In this document: one piece after another, positions 51,197-59,949 of the stretch
How positions within the stretch are numbered: position 1 is the stretch's first letter
Layout of the letters: every line of letters begins with the position of its first letter
Assembly (NCBI RefSeq): GCF_003234115.2
Contig: NZ_CP126251.1
Span: 2,728,001 to 2,792,000, forward strand
Direction of reading: 5' to 3'
Length of the DNA: 64,000 nucleotides
DNA from: Curtobacterium sp. MCPF17_002
GTDB taxonomy: Bacteria; Actinomycetota; Actinomycetes; Actinomycetales; Microbacteriaceae
The notes under the pieces: generated by a model
Seen by the model: only the letters and a program-made list of their open reading frames with translations
Database searches by the model: none
Told to the model about the DNA's origin: nothing
Position numbers and translations under genes: made by a program

Positions 51197-51882
51197 CACC
51201 GTGCCTCCAGGCCGACCGGCACTGCCGGCGCGACCGGCGCTGCCGACGCGGCCGGAGCCGACTGCACCGCGGCGTCGAGCCGCAGCATCCGCCGGACGTG
51301 CCGTGCGAGCACGTCGGTCTCGACGTTCACCCGGTCCCCGGGGACGCGGGATCCGAGGGTGGTGGCCGCGAGCGTCTCGGGGATGAGGCTCACCTCGAAC
51401 CAGGCCGCGTCCGGAGGGGTGTCCTCGGACGAGACGGCGCTGACGGTGAGGGAGACGCCGTCGAGCGCGACGGATCCCTTGTCGACCACGAGGGGGCTGA
51501 GGTCCGGCGCGAGCGAGAAGCGCACCCGGCGCCACCCGTCGCCGTCTGCGGTCTCGAGCACCGTCGCGGTGCCGTCGACGTGGCCCTGCACGATGTGGCC
51601 GCCGAGCCGGTCCCCGACGGAGGCTGCGCGTTCGAGGTTGAGGCGGTCGCCGACCGTGAGGGCGCCGTGCACACTCATGTCGAGCGTCTGCTTCATGACG
51701 AAGGCGGTGAAGGTCTCGGGGGTCTGCTCGACGACGGTCAGGCAGACGCCGCTCGTGGCGATGGAGTCGCCGTGCCGGGCGTCCTGGACGACGAGGGGGC
51801 CGTGGACGGTGAGCGCGACGGAGTCGCCGTGCTGCTCGACGGCGGTGACGGTGCCGAGTTCCTCGATGATGCCGGTGAACAC
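51196..51882 (-). CDS. ribE: Riboflavin synthase
   Basis: The 228-residue enzyme converts two lumazine molecules to riboflavin. It starts [15 protein letters not shown] and has two similar barrel domains (GVCLTVVEQ with [12 protein letters not shown], and [13 protein letters not shown]). The C-terminal 25 residues ([19 protein letters not shown]) are an Ala/Pro extension whose end is made by a GGAGGCACGG repeat half. It is the first gene after the FMN riboswitch; TTGAGAGGA before the ATG is the likely sequestered ribosome-binding site. Confidence 0.95.
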   Translation of the reverse strand: MFTGIIEELGTVTAVEQHGDSVALTVHGPLVVQDARHGDSIATSGVCLTVVEQTPETFTAFVMKQTLDMSVHGALTVGDRLNLERAASVGDRLGGHIVQGHVDGTATVLETADGDGWRRVRFSLAPDLSPLVVDKGSVALDGVSLTVSAVSSEDTPPDAAWFEVSLIPETLAATTLGSRVPGDRVNVETDVLARHVRRMLRLDAAVQSAPAASAAPVAPAVPVGLEAR

Positions 51883-51975
51883 TGGTGTCCTCTCAACGGG
51901 ACTCCGGGGCGTTCGACGATCGTCGGCATCGACGGACGGGTCGCGGCCACACGGCGTGGTCGTGTCCTGCCCGCC

Positions 51976-52108
51976 AGCGCGCCTCCCATCCGGACTCTCA
52001 CCGTCGGTCCCGGAGTTTCACCGAGTCAACCTCTGTCGGGTTCGCACCCGTCATCAGTTCGTGGACTGTCACCACCGGTTCGGACTTGCACCGACCCCGG
52101 AGCGCTTG
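51976..52108 (-). promoter_or_regulatory. FMN riboswitch (RFN element)
   Basis: On the minus strand the conserved RFN blocks appear in order: CTCCGGGGTCGGTG, AACCGGTGGTGACAGTCC, CGGTGAAACTCCGGGACC and CGACGGTGAGAGTCCGGATG, with a closing stem AGCGC/GCGCT. It lies 93 bases before ribE. FMN binding should lower expression of ribE-ribB-ribH, probably by hiding the ribosome-binding site or ending transcription. A TATCGT -10 box is at 52119-52124. Confidence 0.93.
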
Positions 52109-52218
52109 CGTAGTCGGAACGATACCCCAGACGGATGACGGTCGCGTTGCGCCGCCTGCGCGGACGTAACGGGGCGTCGCGGTGTCGGCTGCGGCTCGCG
52201 ACGTGTGCAGCGGCTGCC

Positions 52219-52252
52219 GGGAGGCGCGGGGCGGGCCCGCACCGCGCCTCCC
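52219..52252. repeat. GGAGGCGCGG-family hairpin
   Basis: GGGAGGCGCGG and CCGCGCCTCCC (11-bp arms, further GCGGGCCCGC inside) lie between the rib promoter and the 3' end of the lipid-modification gene. Confidence 0.85.
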
Positions 52253-52253
52253 G

Positions 52254-54653
52254 TCAGCTGCGCCCCCGCGCCAGGGCGACCGCCTGCCGGAGCGACAGGT
52301 CCGGCAGGTACGCGCGCACCACCGCGATCCCGATCGCGGGCAGCGCGACCGGGTCCGGGTAGGCGAGCACCAGCGGGTGCAGATCGGGCCCGAACTTGAG
52401 CTTGAACTTCAGGAGGGACCGGAACCCGTAGACGGGCTCGAGCACCCCGCCGACCAGGTCGAGCAGGTCCTGCACGCCCTCGCTCCCGGGGACGCCCTCC
52501 GATGCCTGGGCGAGCGGCGCGGCGGACAGGCTGAGCCGCTCGATGCCGTCCTCGCGCATGCGGTCGGCAGCACTCGCGACGAGGAACTCCATCACGCCGT
52601 TCGGTGCGGCACCGGTGCGGCGCATGACGTCGAGCGTCCACCCGACGACGCGGCCCTCACGGTGGCTCGGCAACCAGCTGGTGACGGCGAGCACGGTGCC
52701 GGTGTCGTCCTGCGCGACGAGCGTGCGGACGGCCGGGTCCCGCATCTCGTCGACGCCGCCGAGCGTGAAGCCCATCTCGGGCAGTTCGCGTTCGGCGACC
52801 CACTCCTCGGAGATCGCCTCGATCTGCCGGGTGATCGAACCGGGCAGGCGCTGCCAGCTCGACCACGTTGCGGTGATCCCCTCGCGCCGTGCCTTGTTCA
52901 CCGAGGTCCGGACGTCCTGCTTCTTCTTGCCGCTCGTCGTCCACGTGCGGGGGTCGAGGTCGGCGTCCTCGGCGACCGGCAGCGTGCTCCAGCCCTGGGC
53001 GGTGAGGGTGCCGGCGGCCTCGGAGCCGATGCCGTAGAAGACGGCGGTCCAGCCGTTGTCGTCGCACCAGCGGGCGAAGGCGGTCATCGCGTCGGCGCGC
53101 GCGTCCGGCCAGCCGAAGGGGCCGCCGACCGTCACCGCGACCCGGCCCTCGCGACGGAACGCGACGGCTGCTCGACCGTCCTCGGCGAACCAGTACGCGT
53201 TGCCGTGCCACGTCGTCATCCAGCCGAACGCGTCGCCGCCGGCGGCCTCGAGCAGGGCGCGGGCTCGCGCTCGGTCGAGCCGGGTGCCGTCCGGGTCGGC
53301 GTCGGCTTCGACCGCACCGGTCGGTCGGACGGAGGCGAGCGCGATGACGAACCAGAGCACCGGGCCGGCCAGTCCGATGACGACGCGGAGCACGGGGTGG
53401 AGCGACGGCAGCCGGTCCCAGAACGCGACCGGGGCGAGCGGACCGAGCGCCGCCACGGCGAGCCGCAGCGGGTTCTCGACCGGCTGCGGAGACGACGCGG
53501 CCGTCACCAGCACGACCGCGACGATGACGACGGCCGCCGACCCGACCGTCACGGCGAAGGTCACCACGCGGCGGCGCGACGACAGCACGGTGAAGGACCG
53601 TCGGAGCACCACCAGCACGACGGCGGTCGCGAGCGGGACGACGATCGACGCGGCGATGGACAGGTCGACGAGGAACTGGTCCTCCATGCCGTGCAGCTGT
53701 TCGACGCGCCCGGGGACGATGCCGTAGGTGACCGCCGCGGCGACCGCGGTGACGGTGTCCACGACGACGACGAGCCACACCGCGAACCGGCTGCCGCGGA
53801 ACAGTCCGAGTCCCGCGACGACGAGCACGAGGAGCGGGGCCGCGGCGAGCACCACGGTCCAGGGGTCCGTCGCGCGGTAGGCCAGCAGGGCACGGAGGCA
53901 CTCCCCCGCGATCGCGTCAGCACGGCAGCCGTGCACCGGTGTGACCGGTCCGGCGCCCACCACCGCGGCGAGCGGTGCGAGGATGCCGACCCGAGCGCGG
54001 GACACCAGGGCGATGACCGGCCCGACGGCCGACACGAGGACGACGGTGCCGAGGAGGACCCGGGTCTCGCGGTGGGAGCTGCGCAGCCACCCGAGCCGCT
54101 TCGGGGTCCGGCGGAGCAGTTCGCCGAGGAGCCATCCCGTGCCGGCGGCGAGCACCGCGTAGAGGTCCGACGCGTGCCCGGCGTACAGCAGGAGCGCCGC
54201 GACCACGGCGAGCGCGTTCACCCGGATGCGCCGACGCCACAGGGGTCCGGCGAAGGCGCTCGCGGTGACGATCGTCCCCACGATCGCCGTCCACGGGTCG
54301 AAGCTCGTGGCCCGGCCGAGGAGCAGCGGGACGACGTCACGCCCGTCCGAGTCGATGAACGCGCTGAGCGCCCCGACCCCCGTCCCGACGACCGTCGTCA
54401 GGACGAAGGCGAGCGCCGTCCGCCACGAGCCCATCAGTCGTTCGGCGGCCCCCACGAGCACGACGACGCCGGCGAGGGTGAGGAGCAGGGCGATCACGCC
54501 GGTCGAGGCCGCGAAGACCCGGAAGGGACCGTAGGAGACCGGGCCCGTGCCGTGCAGCACGTGCAGGACGACGGCGGTGGTCGAGGTGGCGAGCACCAGG
54601 ACGAGGACCGCTGACGTGACCGGGTGCCGTCGGACGGTCCGCCACGCGCTCAC
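52254..54653 (-). CDS. MprF-like phosphatidylglycerol aminoacyltransferase (DUF2156)
   Basis: The 799-residue protein has about twelve membrane helices in its first 450 residues and a C-terminal cytosolic DUF2156/LPG_synthase_C domain. The C-terminal domain has GPFGWPDARADAMTAFARW, KKKQDVRTSVNKARREGI, NGVMEFLVASAADRMREDG and LLKFKLKFGPDLHPLVLAYP. By family it transfers an amino acid (Lys or Ala) from tRNA to a membrane lipid. GTG at 54651-54653 overlaps the upstream esterase stop (TGTGA), so the two are coupled. Confidence 0.88.
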   Translation of the reverse strand: MSAWRTVRRHPVTSAVLVLVLATSTTAVVLHVLHGTGPVSYGPFRVFAASTGVIALLLTLAGVVVLVGAAERLMGSWRTALAFVLTTVVGTGVGALSAFIDSDGRDVVPLLLGRATSFDPWTAIVGTIVTASAFAGPLWRRRIRVNALAVVAALLLYAGHASDLYAVLAAGTGWLLGELLRRTPKRLGWLRSSHRETRVLLGTVVLVSAVGPVIALVSRARVGILAPLAAVVGAGPVTPVHGCRADAIAGECLRALLAYRATDPWTVVLAAAPLLVLVVAGLGLFRGSRFAVWLVVVVDTVTAVAAAVTYGIVPGRVEQLHGMEDQFLVDLSIAASIVVPLATAVVLVVLRRSFTVLSSRRRVVTFAVTVGSAAVVIVAVVLVTAASSPQPVENPLRLAVAALGPLAPVAFWDRLPSLHPVLRVVIGLAGPVLWFVIALASVRPTGAVEADADPDGTRLDRARARALLEAAGGDAFGWMTTWHGNAYWFAEDGRAAVAFRREGRVAVTVGGPFGWPDARADAMTAFARWCDDNGWTAVFYGIGSEAAGTLTAQGWSTLPVAEDADLDPRTWTTSGKKKQDVRTSVNKARREGITATWSSWQRLPGSITRQIEAISEEWVAERELPEMGFTLGGVDEMRDPAVRTLVAQDDTGTVLAVTSWLPSHREGRVVGWTLDVMRRTGAAPNGVMEFLVASAADRMREDGIERLSLSAAPLAQASEGVPGSEGVQDLLDLVGGVLEPVYGFRSLLKFKLKFGPDLHPLVLAYPDPVALPAIGIAVVRAYLPDLSLRQAVALARGRS

Positions 54654-56023
54654 AGGGTTCCCTTCGTCGCCGGCAGGCCGAGGTGCGCGATGACCGCGGG
54701 CAGACCGTGGGAGAGAACGTAGCGCACGGTGTTCCAGTCGTGGGCGGAGCCCGGCGAGACGATGAGCGGCGTCTGCATCCCGACCCGTTCGGCCACGGCA
54801 CGGAGGGCGTCCGTCGAGGCGTGGTACGGCGCGTCGTCCTGCCCGTAGCCGAACACGGTGAGGTGGTCCGCGTAGTGGCCGTGCGCCGTCATGATCGCGC
54901 TCGGCGCCGCCGCTCGGTACGCCGCGGCCGAACCGCCGAAGCCGAGGGCGACCGTCTGCTGCACACTGCCGTTCCGCGGGGCGAGCTCGCTCGAGACGGC
55001 GAGCGCGCTCCCGAACACGCCGGGGTGCGCGGTGGAGAACTGCATCGCGCAGGTCGCCCCCTCGGAGAACCCGACGATCCCCCACGCGCCGGACCCGCTC
55101 GCGACCGGCAGGTGCTGCCGGATCCACCGCACGGTGTCGGTCATCACGTACGTCGCGCTCCGTCCGAGCCGTCGGGAGTCGACGCACATCGGGTTCCGTT
55201 CCGGCGCGCCGAGCTGGTCGGGTGCGACGACGATCGGTGCGAGTCCTTCGTGTGCCTCGGCGTAGTGGTCCAGGTCGCGGCCGAGGTCGCCGGACTGGAA
55301 CATGTCGGCCGGCTGCCCGGGCTGGCCGGACAGCGCGACGAGCACCGGCAACGTCGGCGGGTGCACCGTCCGGGCCGCCGGCGGCAGCCAGACCACGGCC
55401 TTCCGGGCACGGAAGTGCGACACGGTGCCGGGGATCCGCACGCTGATCGTCTCGCCCATGCGGGGCATCCCGGCGGGCGCGTGCCAGTCGGCCGGGTCGA
55501 CCTCGCCGCGGCCGGGTCCGGTGCTTGTGCCGGTGCCGCTCTTGCTCGCCTGCGCGGGGAGCGCCCGCGTCGGGTACGGGTTCGTCGCGATGGCCTGCTC
55601 GACGTCCTTGTAGAAGCCGAAGTCGACGTTCACCCCGAGTCCCGCGGCCAGGGCGACGCACGCAGCGGCACCGACCGCGGTCACGCGCAGCGTCCAGCCG
55701 CCCTGCACGAGGACGACGACGAGCAGCGCGACGGCCGCGCAGGCGAACGCGAGCCACATGCGTGTCACCGGCGTGAACGAGACCCCGAACAGGTCGAGCA
55801 CATCGCCCGTCCACCAGATCGCGACGAGCCCGACGCCTGCACCCACCGCGAGCGCGACGACCCGCACGGCGACGGCGCGGACGGGGTGCGCCGTCCGCCG
55901 CCGACCGGCCCGCTGCAGGAGCGGCGCGGCGACCACCCAGAGGGTGAGCACCAGGGCGACGACGTCGACGGGGACGAGGACGTCGCGTCCGGTGATCGGG
56001 ATGCGCAGGAGGTCGTGGAGCAC
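54650..56023 (-). CDS. Membrane-anchored esterase, alpha/beta hydrolase fold
   Basis: The 457-residue protein has about four N-terminal helices (to residue 130) and an outer-side hydrolase domain. GIVGFSEGATCAMQFS (nucleophile Ser in GFSEG, near 320) and SPGSAHDWNTVRYVL (catalytic His near 435) are visible. It resembles esterase D and mycolyltransferase-like proteins. Its coupling to the MprF-like gene suggests it hydrolyses or moves aminoacylated lipid. The GTG at 56021-56023 is the only start before the first helix. Confidence 0.85.
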   Translation of the reverse strand: MLHDLLRIPITGRDVLVPVDVVALVLTLWVVAAPLLQRAGRRRTAHPVRAVAVRVVALAVGAGVGLVAIWWTGDVLDLFGVSFTPVTRMWLAFACAAVALLVVVLVQGGWTLRVTAVGAAACVALAAGLGVNVDFGFYKDVEQAIATNPYPTRALPAQASKSGTGTSTGPGRGEVDPADWHAPAGMPRMGETISVRIPGTVSHFRARKAVVWLPPAARTVHPPTLPVLVALSGQPGQPADMFQSGDLGRDLDHYAEAHEGLAPIVVAPDQLGAPERNPMCVDSRRLGRSATYVMTDTVRWIRQHLPVASGSGAWGIVGFSEGATCAMQFSTAHPGVFGSALAVSSELAPRNGSVQQTVALGFGGSAAAYRAAAPSAIMTAHGHYADHLTVFGYGQDDAPYHASTDALRAVAERVGMQTPLIVSPGSAHDWNTVRYVLSHGLPAVIAHLGLPATKGTL

Positions 56024-56164
56024 GCTCTCATCGTGGCGTCACCCCGCTGCCGGGCAGCCCCCGAGGCGCTTCCGCTGTGCACAGGTTCGCCACCGACGGC
56101 TCCCGGGGAGCCGACAGGCCGCTCACAGGCCGAGGTCGTCCGGAGTGGCCGCCCGGGCGTGGGT

Positions 56165-56194
56165 CGGAGGGGCACCGCGCACGGTGCCCCTCCG
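56165..56194 (-). terminator. Hairpin after the chaplin-repeat gene
   Basis: GGAGGGGCACCG and CGGTGCCCCTCC form a 12-bp stem with a CGCA loop, 28 bases after the stop at 56222. Confidence 0.6.
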
Positions 56195-56221
56195 GTTCCA
56201 CTCAGGGAGTGTCCGCTCCGG

Positions 56222-58363
56222 TCAGTGCCGCTTGCGCAGCACCATCGTCCCCGCTCCGGCGAGGAGCAGGAGCAGCGCGAACCCGGCCGGCAGGACCGGC
56301 GAGGTGGCTCCCGTGTAGGCGAGCCCCGACTGCGTGCCGGTGGCGGCGGCCTGGACGGCGGTCTGTGCGACCGTCGAGGTACCGGCCGTCATCGCGTCGG
56401 CGGTCACGGCCCTGGAGGCGCTGGTCGCCACCACCGCGGCGGCGCCGGTGACCGGGGTGGTCACCGTTCCGGGCACGGTGCCGTCACCGGCGCCGGTCCC
56501 GTCACCGGGGTTGCTGGTGCCGTCACCGGGGTCCGTGCCGTCACCGGGGGTCGTGCCGTCACCGGGGGTCGTGCCGTCACCGGGGTCGGTGCCGTCGCCG
56601 GGATCCGTGCCGTCACCGGGCGTGGTGCCGTCACCGGGGTCCGTGCCGTCACCGGGGTCCGTACCGGTCCCCGGGTCGGTGCCCGTGCCGGGCGTCGTGG
56701 TCGTGCTCGTGCCGTCACCGACGACGCCGATCCCGTTGCCGCCGATGGTGATCGGCAGGCTGATCACCGGGGCGAGCTCGGTGCCGGAGAGGAGTCCCCC
56801 GTCGCCGGAGGTCGTGCCACCAGCAGTCGGGGTCGTGGTGCCGGTACCGGTCGCCGGGGTCGTCGACCCCGTGCTCGTGCCGTCACCGACGACGCCGATC
56901 CCGTTGCCACCGATGGTGACCGGCAGGCTGATCACCGGCGAGACCTGCGTACCCGATGCTGTGCCGTCCGAACCCGAGGTCGTGCCACCAGCAGCCGGAG
57001 CCGTGGTGCCGGTGCCCGTCGCCGGGGTCGTCGACCCCGTGCTCGTGCCGTCACCGACGACGCCGATCCCGTTGCCACCGACGGTGATCGGCAGGCTGAT
57101 CACCGGAGCGACCTGCGAACCCGAGGCGACCCCGTCCGAACCCGAGGTCGTGCCACCAGCAGTCGGGGTCGTGGTGCCGGTGCCCGTGCCGGTCGCCGGA
57201 GCGACCGAACCGGTCGAGGTGCCGTCACCGACGAGGCCGATGCCGTTGCCGCCGATGGTGATCGGGAGGCTGATCACCGGAGCGACCTGCGAACCCGAGG
57301 CGACCCCGTCCGAACCCGAGGTCGTGCCACCAGCAGCCGGAGCCGGGGTGCTCGTGCCCGTGCCGGCCGTGCCGGTCGCCGGGGTCGTCGTGCCGGCGGA
57401 GTCGCCGTCACCGAGCAGCCCGATGCCGTTGCCGGTCACCGTGACCGGGACGGAGACCACCGGAGCGACCTGCGAACCCGAGGCGATCCCGTCCGAACCC
57501 GAGGTGGTTCCGCCAGCAGCCGACGCCGCGGGGGTGGTGGTCGCCGGGGCCGAGGTGGCACCCGTCGACGAACCGTCACCGAGGAGGCCGATGCCGTTGC
57601 CGGTCACCGTCACCGGGATCGACACCACCGGCGCGACCTGCGTGCCGGATGCCGTCCCGTCCGTGCCCGACGTCGTCGGAGCGGAGGTGCCGGCAGCCGC
57701 CGGAGCAGCCGGAGCGGCCGGAGCAGCCGGAGCGGCCGGAGCAGCCGGAGCGGCCGGAGCGGCCGGAGCGGCCGGAGCAGTCGACGTGGCGTCGCCCCCG
57801 ACGGCGATCGCGTTGCCGGATGCCGTGACCGGCGCGGTCACGTCACCGACGACCTGGGTGCCAGACGCCACCCCGTCCGAACCGGAGGTGGTCGGAGCAG
57901 CGGCTGCCGGAGCAGCGGCTGTCGGAGCAGGCGCCGCAGCCGGAGCGGCCGGAGCAGCTGCAGCCGAGGTGGACGCAGCGTCCCCGCCGACGGCGATCGC
58001 GTCGCCGGCGACCTGCACCGGGGCGGTGACGTCCGGCACGACCTGCGTGCCCGAAGCCACGCCGTCCGAGCCGGAGGTGGACGGGGCAGCGGCCGGAGCC
58101 GGCGCCGCGGGGGTGGATGCGGGCGCTGCCGGTGCGGGAGCGCTCGTGACCGCCGACGTGACCGACGACACCGCGTCGCCGAGCACTCCGAATGCGTTGC
58201 CGGTCGCGGACACCGGTGCGCTGATCGACGGCGCCACCTGCGTGCCCGATGCGGTGCCGTCCGCTCCGGAGGTCGTCGCCGCGTTCGCCGCGACCGCCCC
58301 TCCGAGCGTCAGCCCGCCGACGAAGAGGGTGAACCAGAGCCCTCTCGAGACGTACTTGTTCAT
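56222..58363 (-). CDS. Surface protein with nine chaplin-like repeats and LAYTG sortase signal
   Basis: The 713-residue protein has a signal peptide (residues 1-28, ending AANA). Nine repeats of about 35 residues follow, each in the pattern SGSDGVASGSQVAPVISLP then a GNGIGLVGDG-like turn. This matches the chaplin (DUF320) core but without its Cys pair. Ala/Pro and Thr/Gly linkers join them, and a (DPGDGT)n stretch follows the ninth. The C-terminus is LAYTG, a hydrophobic helix and RKRH, a class E sortase (LAXTG) signal. It is probably linked to the cell wall and forms an amphipathic layer. GAGGAA precedes the ATG at 58363. Confidence 0.85.
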   Translation of the reverse strand: MNKYVSRGLWFTLFVGGLTLGGAVAANAATTSGADGTASGTQVAPSISAPVSATGNAFGVLGDAVSSVTSAVTSAPAPAAPASTPAAPAPAAAPSTSGSDGVASGTQVVPDVTAPVQVAGDAIAVGGDAASTSAAAAPAAPAAAPAPTAAAPAAAAPTTSGSDGVASGTQVVGDVTAPVTASGNAIAVGGDATSTAPAAPAAPAAPAAPAAPAAPAAPAAPAAAGTSAPTTSGTDGTASGTQVAPVVSIPVTVTGNGIGLLGDGSSTGATSAPATTTPAASAAGGTTSGSDGIASGSQVAPVVSVPVTVTGNGIGLLGDGDSAGTTTPATGTAGTGTSTPAPAAGGTTSGSDGVASGSQVAPVISLPITIGGNGIGLVGDGTSTGSVAPATGTGTGTTTPTAGGTTSGSDGVASGSQVAPVISLPITVGGNGIGVVGDGTSTGSTTPATGTGTTAPAAGGTTSGSDGTASGTQVSPVISLPVTIGGNGIGVVGDGTSTGSTTPATGTGTTTPTAGGTTSGDGGLLSGTELAPVISLPITIGGNGIGVVGDGTSTTTTPGTGTDPGTGTDPGDGTDPGDGTTPGDGTDPGDGTDPGDGTTPGDGTTPGDGTDPGDGTSNPGDGTGAGDGTVPGTVTTPVTGAAAVVATSASRAVTADAMTAGTSTVAQTAVQAAATGTQSGLAYTGATSPVLPAGFALLLLLAGAGTMVLRKRH

Positions 58364-58449
58364 GGTCGTTCCTCACTGATCGAGATCGATGGCCGACCGC
58401 GATGGCGGCCGGTGGTGCGTTCCTGCCGTGGAGGACAGGTGCACCGATC

Positions 58450-59838
58450 TCAGTCAGGGGCGACGTCGTGCTCGCCGACGACCGACGCGGGAACGGCGTC
58501 GTCGGTGAGGGTGCCGCGTGACCCCGCGGCGAGGGAGATCTGTCCGCCGGTGGAACCGACGATGCCGACGGCTGCTGCCGAGCCGGCCGAGCCCGCGGCA
58601 CTGCTGCCGAGGACGCCCGCGACGGGACCGTCGAGCGGGCTGTGCTGGCCGTCGCCGTGTCCCTCGGGGACGAGGAGCGCCCGGCCGCCGAACGTGGCGT
58701 CCTGCACGGTGCTGCCGGCCCGGAGACCCGGGGCGCCGGCGAGGACCGTGGAAACGTCGGACGATGCGCCGTCCGCGAGCCCGGACCGGCCGGCGGAAGC
58801 CGTGGTCGGGGCCGCTGCGGCGCCCGGTGTCGACGCGCTCACGGCGGCCGGAGCCGCGTCGGGACCGACGCCCGACGGCGTCGAGCCGACCGGGGCGGTG
58901 GAGCCGCCACCCACCGGCGTGCCGGGGACGTCGACGACGGGATCCGTGCCTCCAGGCAGGACGCCGCCGACCAGCGGAGGCAGGCCGGCGACGACGTCGG
59001 GAACGGACCCGACTGCCGTCCCGACGCCGCCGAGCGTGTCGTCGACGAGCCCGGTGACCGGGCGGGTGACGGTGCCGAGGGTGTCGTCGCCGAGCACGGT
59101 CCCGAGGACCGGCAGGCAGCCGACGACCTGGTCGAGCGTGTGGACGACGGTGGTCACCGGACGCGCGCCGGTGAGCTCTTGGACGGCCCCGGTGACGGGG
59201 CGGAGGACGGTGACGAGCGTGTCGGTGACAGGGCTGTCGGAGGGCCTGGAGGCGCTGCTCGCCTCCGTCGTCCCGGCCGACGTCGCGGGGGCGGCCGGTG
59301 TGGTGCCGGTGGCACCCGCGGGCGCGCTTCCGGCCTGTGCGGCGGGCGTCGCTGCGGGTGCCGGAGCCGGAGCCGAGGGGCTCGAGGGGGCGGGGCTCGA
59401 CGGGGCGGGCCTCGACGAGGCGGGGGTCGACGGAGCGGGGGTCGACGGGGCGGGTGACGACGCTGCCGGGGCTGCCGGGGCGGCCGCGGGTGCCTGCGCG
59501 ACGGGGGCGGGAGCTGCCGGTGCCGGTGCGGCCGGAGCCGGCGCTGCGGGGGCCGCCGGTGCTGCCGGGACGGCCTTGCGGACCGGCTCGACGACCCCTT
59601 CGACGACGTGTCCGACACCGCTCGTGACGCCCTGCACGGTGTCACCGAGGCCGTGCACGAGACCGCCGACCAGGCCGCGCTGCTGCGACTGCGCGGGCTG
59701 CGGAGCAGCGGGCGTCGCGGCGGATGCCGGGCGGGCGCCGAGCAACACGGAGAGCAGCACGAGCGCAGCAGCGATGCCGGCGCCGAGGACGACGTACCGG
59801 AGCATCGCGCGCCAGGGTGCGCGCAACGGCTGATCCAT
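58450..59838 (-). CDS. Secreted Ala/Pro-rich surface protein
   Basis: The 462-residue protein has a signal anchor (residues 9-42, YVVLGAGIAAALVLLSVLLG then ARPASA). An amphipathic segment GLVGGLVHGLGDTVQGVTSG and a 100-residue Ala/Pro/Ser tract follow. Then come DTLVTVLRPVTGAVQELTG and related segments repeating a V-L-x-P-V-T-G pattern, and a Gly/Ser-rich tail. No enzyme or known domain is seen. AGGAGG is 7 bases before the ATG at 59838. It lies 86 bases upstream of the chaplin-repeat gene on the same strand and may assemble with it. Confidence 0.75.
   Translation of the reverse strand: MDQPLRAPWRAMLRYVVLGAGIAAALVLLSVLLGARPASAATPAAPQPAQSQQRGLVGGLVHGLGDTVQGVTSGVGHVVEGVVEPVRKAVPAAPAAPAAPAPAAPAPAAPAPVAQAPAAAPAAPAASSPAPSTPAPSTPASSRPAPSSPAPSSPSAPAPAPAATPAAQAGSAPAGATGTTPAAPATSAGTTEASSASRPSDSPVTDTLVTVLRPVTGAVQELTGARPVTTVVHTLDQVVGCLPVLGTVLGDDTLGTVTRPVTGLVDDTLGGVGTAVGSVPDVVAGLPPLVGGVLPGGTDPVVDVPGTPVGGGSTAPVGSTPSGVGPDAAPAAVSASTPGAAAAPTTASAGRSGLADGASSDVSTVLAGAPGLRAGSTVQDATFGGRALLVPEGHGDGQHSPLDGPVAGVLGSSAAGSAGSAAAVGIVGSTGGQISLAAGSRGTLTDDAVPASVVGEHDVAPD
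59243..59278. repeat. Copy of the GGAGGCG repeat inside a coding region
   Basis: This 36-base block differs at three positions from 2689-2724. On the minus strand it encodes part of TSAGTTEASSASRPSDSP in the surface protein. Confidence 0.7.
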
Positions 59839-59899
59839 GCGCTCACCTCCTGATCTCGGCTGCGCACGTAGAGTGGTTGCCCGGCACGCTACGCCGGTC

Positions 59900-59911
59900 C
59901 GTTCCGGAACG
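59900..59911. promoter_or_regulatory. CGTTCCGGAACG palindrome upstream of surface protein genes
   Basis: A perfect 12-bp dyad lies 9 bases past a TTGACA (-35-like, minus strand 59926-59921), where the spacer of a promoter for the surface protein genes would be. It could be an operator. Confidence 0.4.
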
Positions 59912-59949
59912 CACCCGATTTGTCAAGAATTCGTCAGGAAAGGCCGGTC

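Noticed and set aside
52254..55814. A 1186-codon reading of the MprF-like gene
   Set aside because: The first 387 codons are a shadow of the esterase gene in another frame; the GTG at 54653 fits membrane topology and coupling.
56462..58330. Non-coding tandem repeats in the chaplin-repeat region
   Set aside because: The repeats keep frame and protein pattern, have a signal peptide and a sortase signal, so they are coding.
54683..59833. A 1716-codon open frame on the plus strand
   Set aside because: It is antisense to four well-supported genes, has no domain and follows from the very high GC content at third codon positions.
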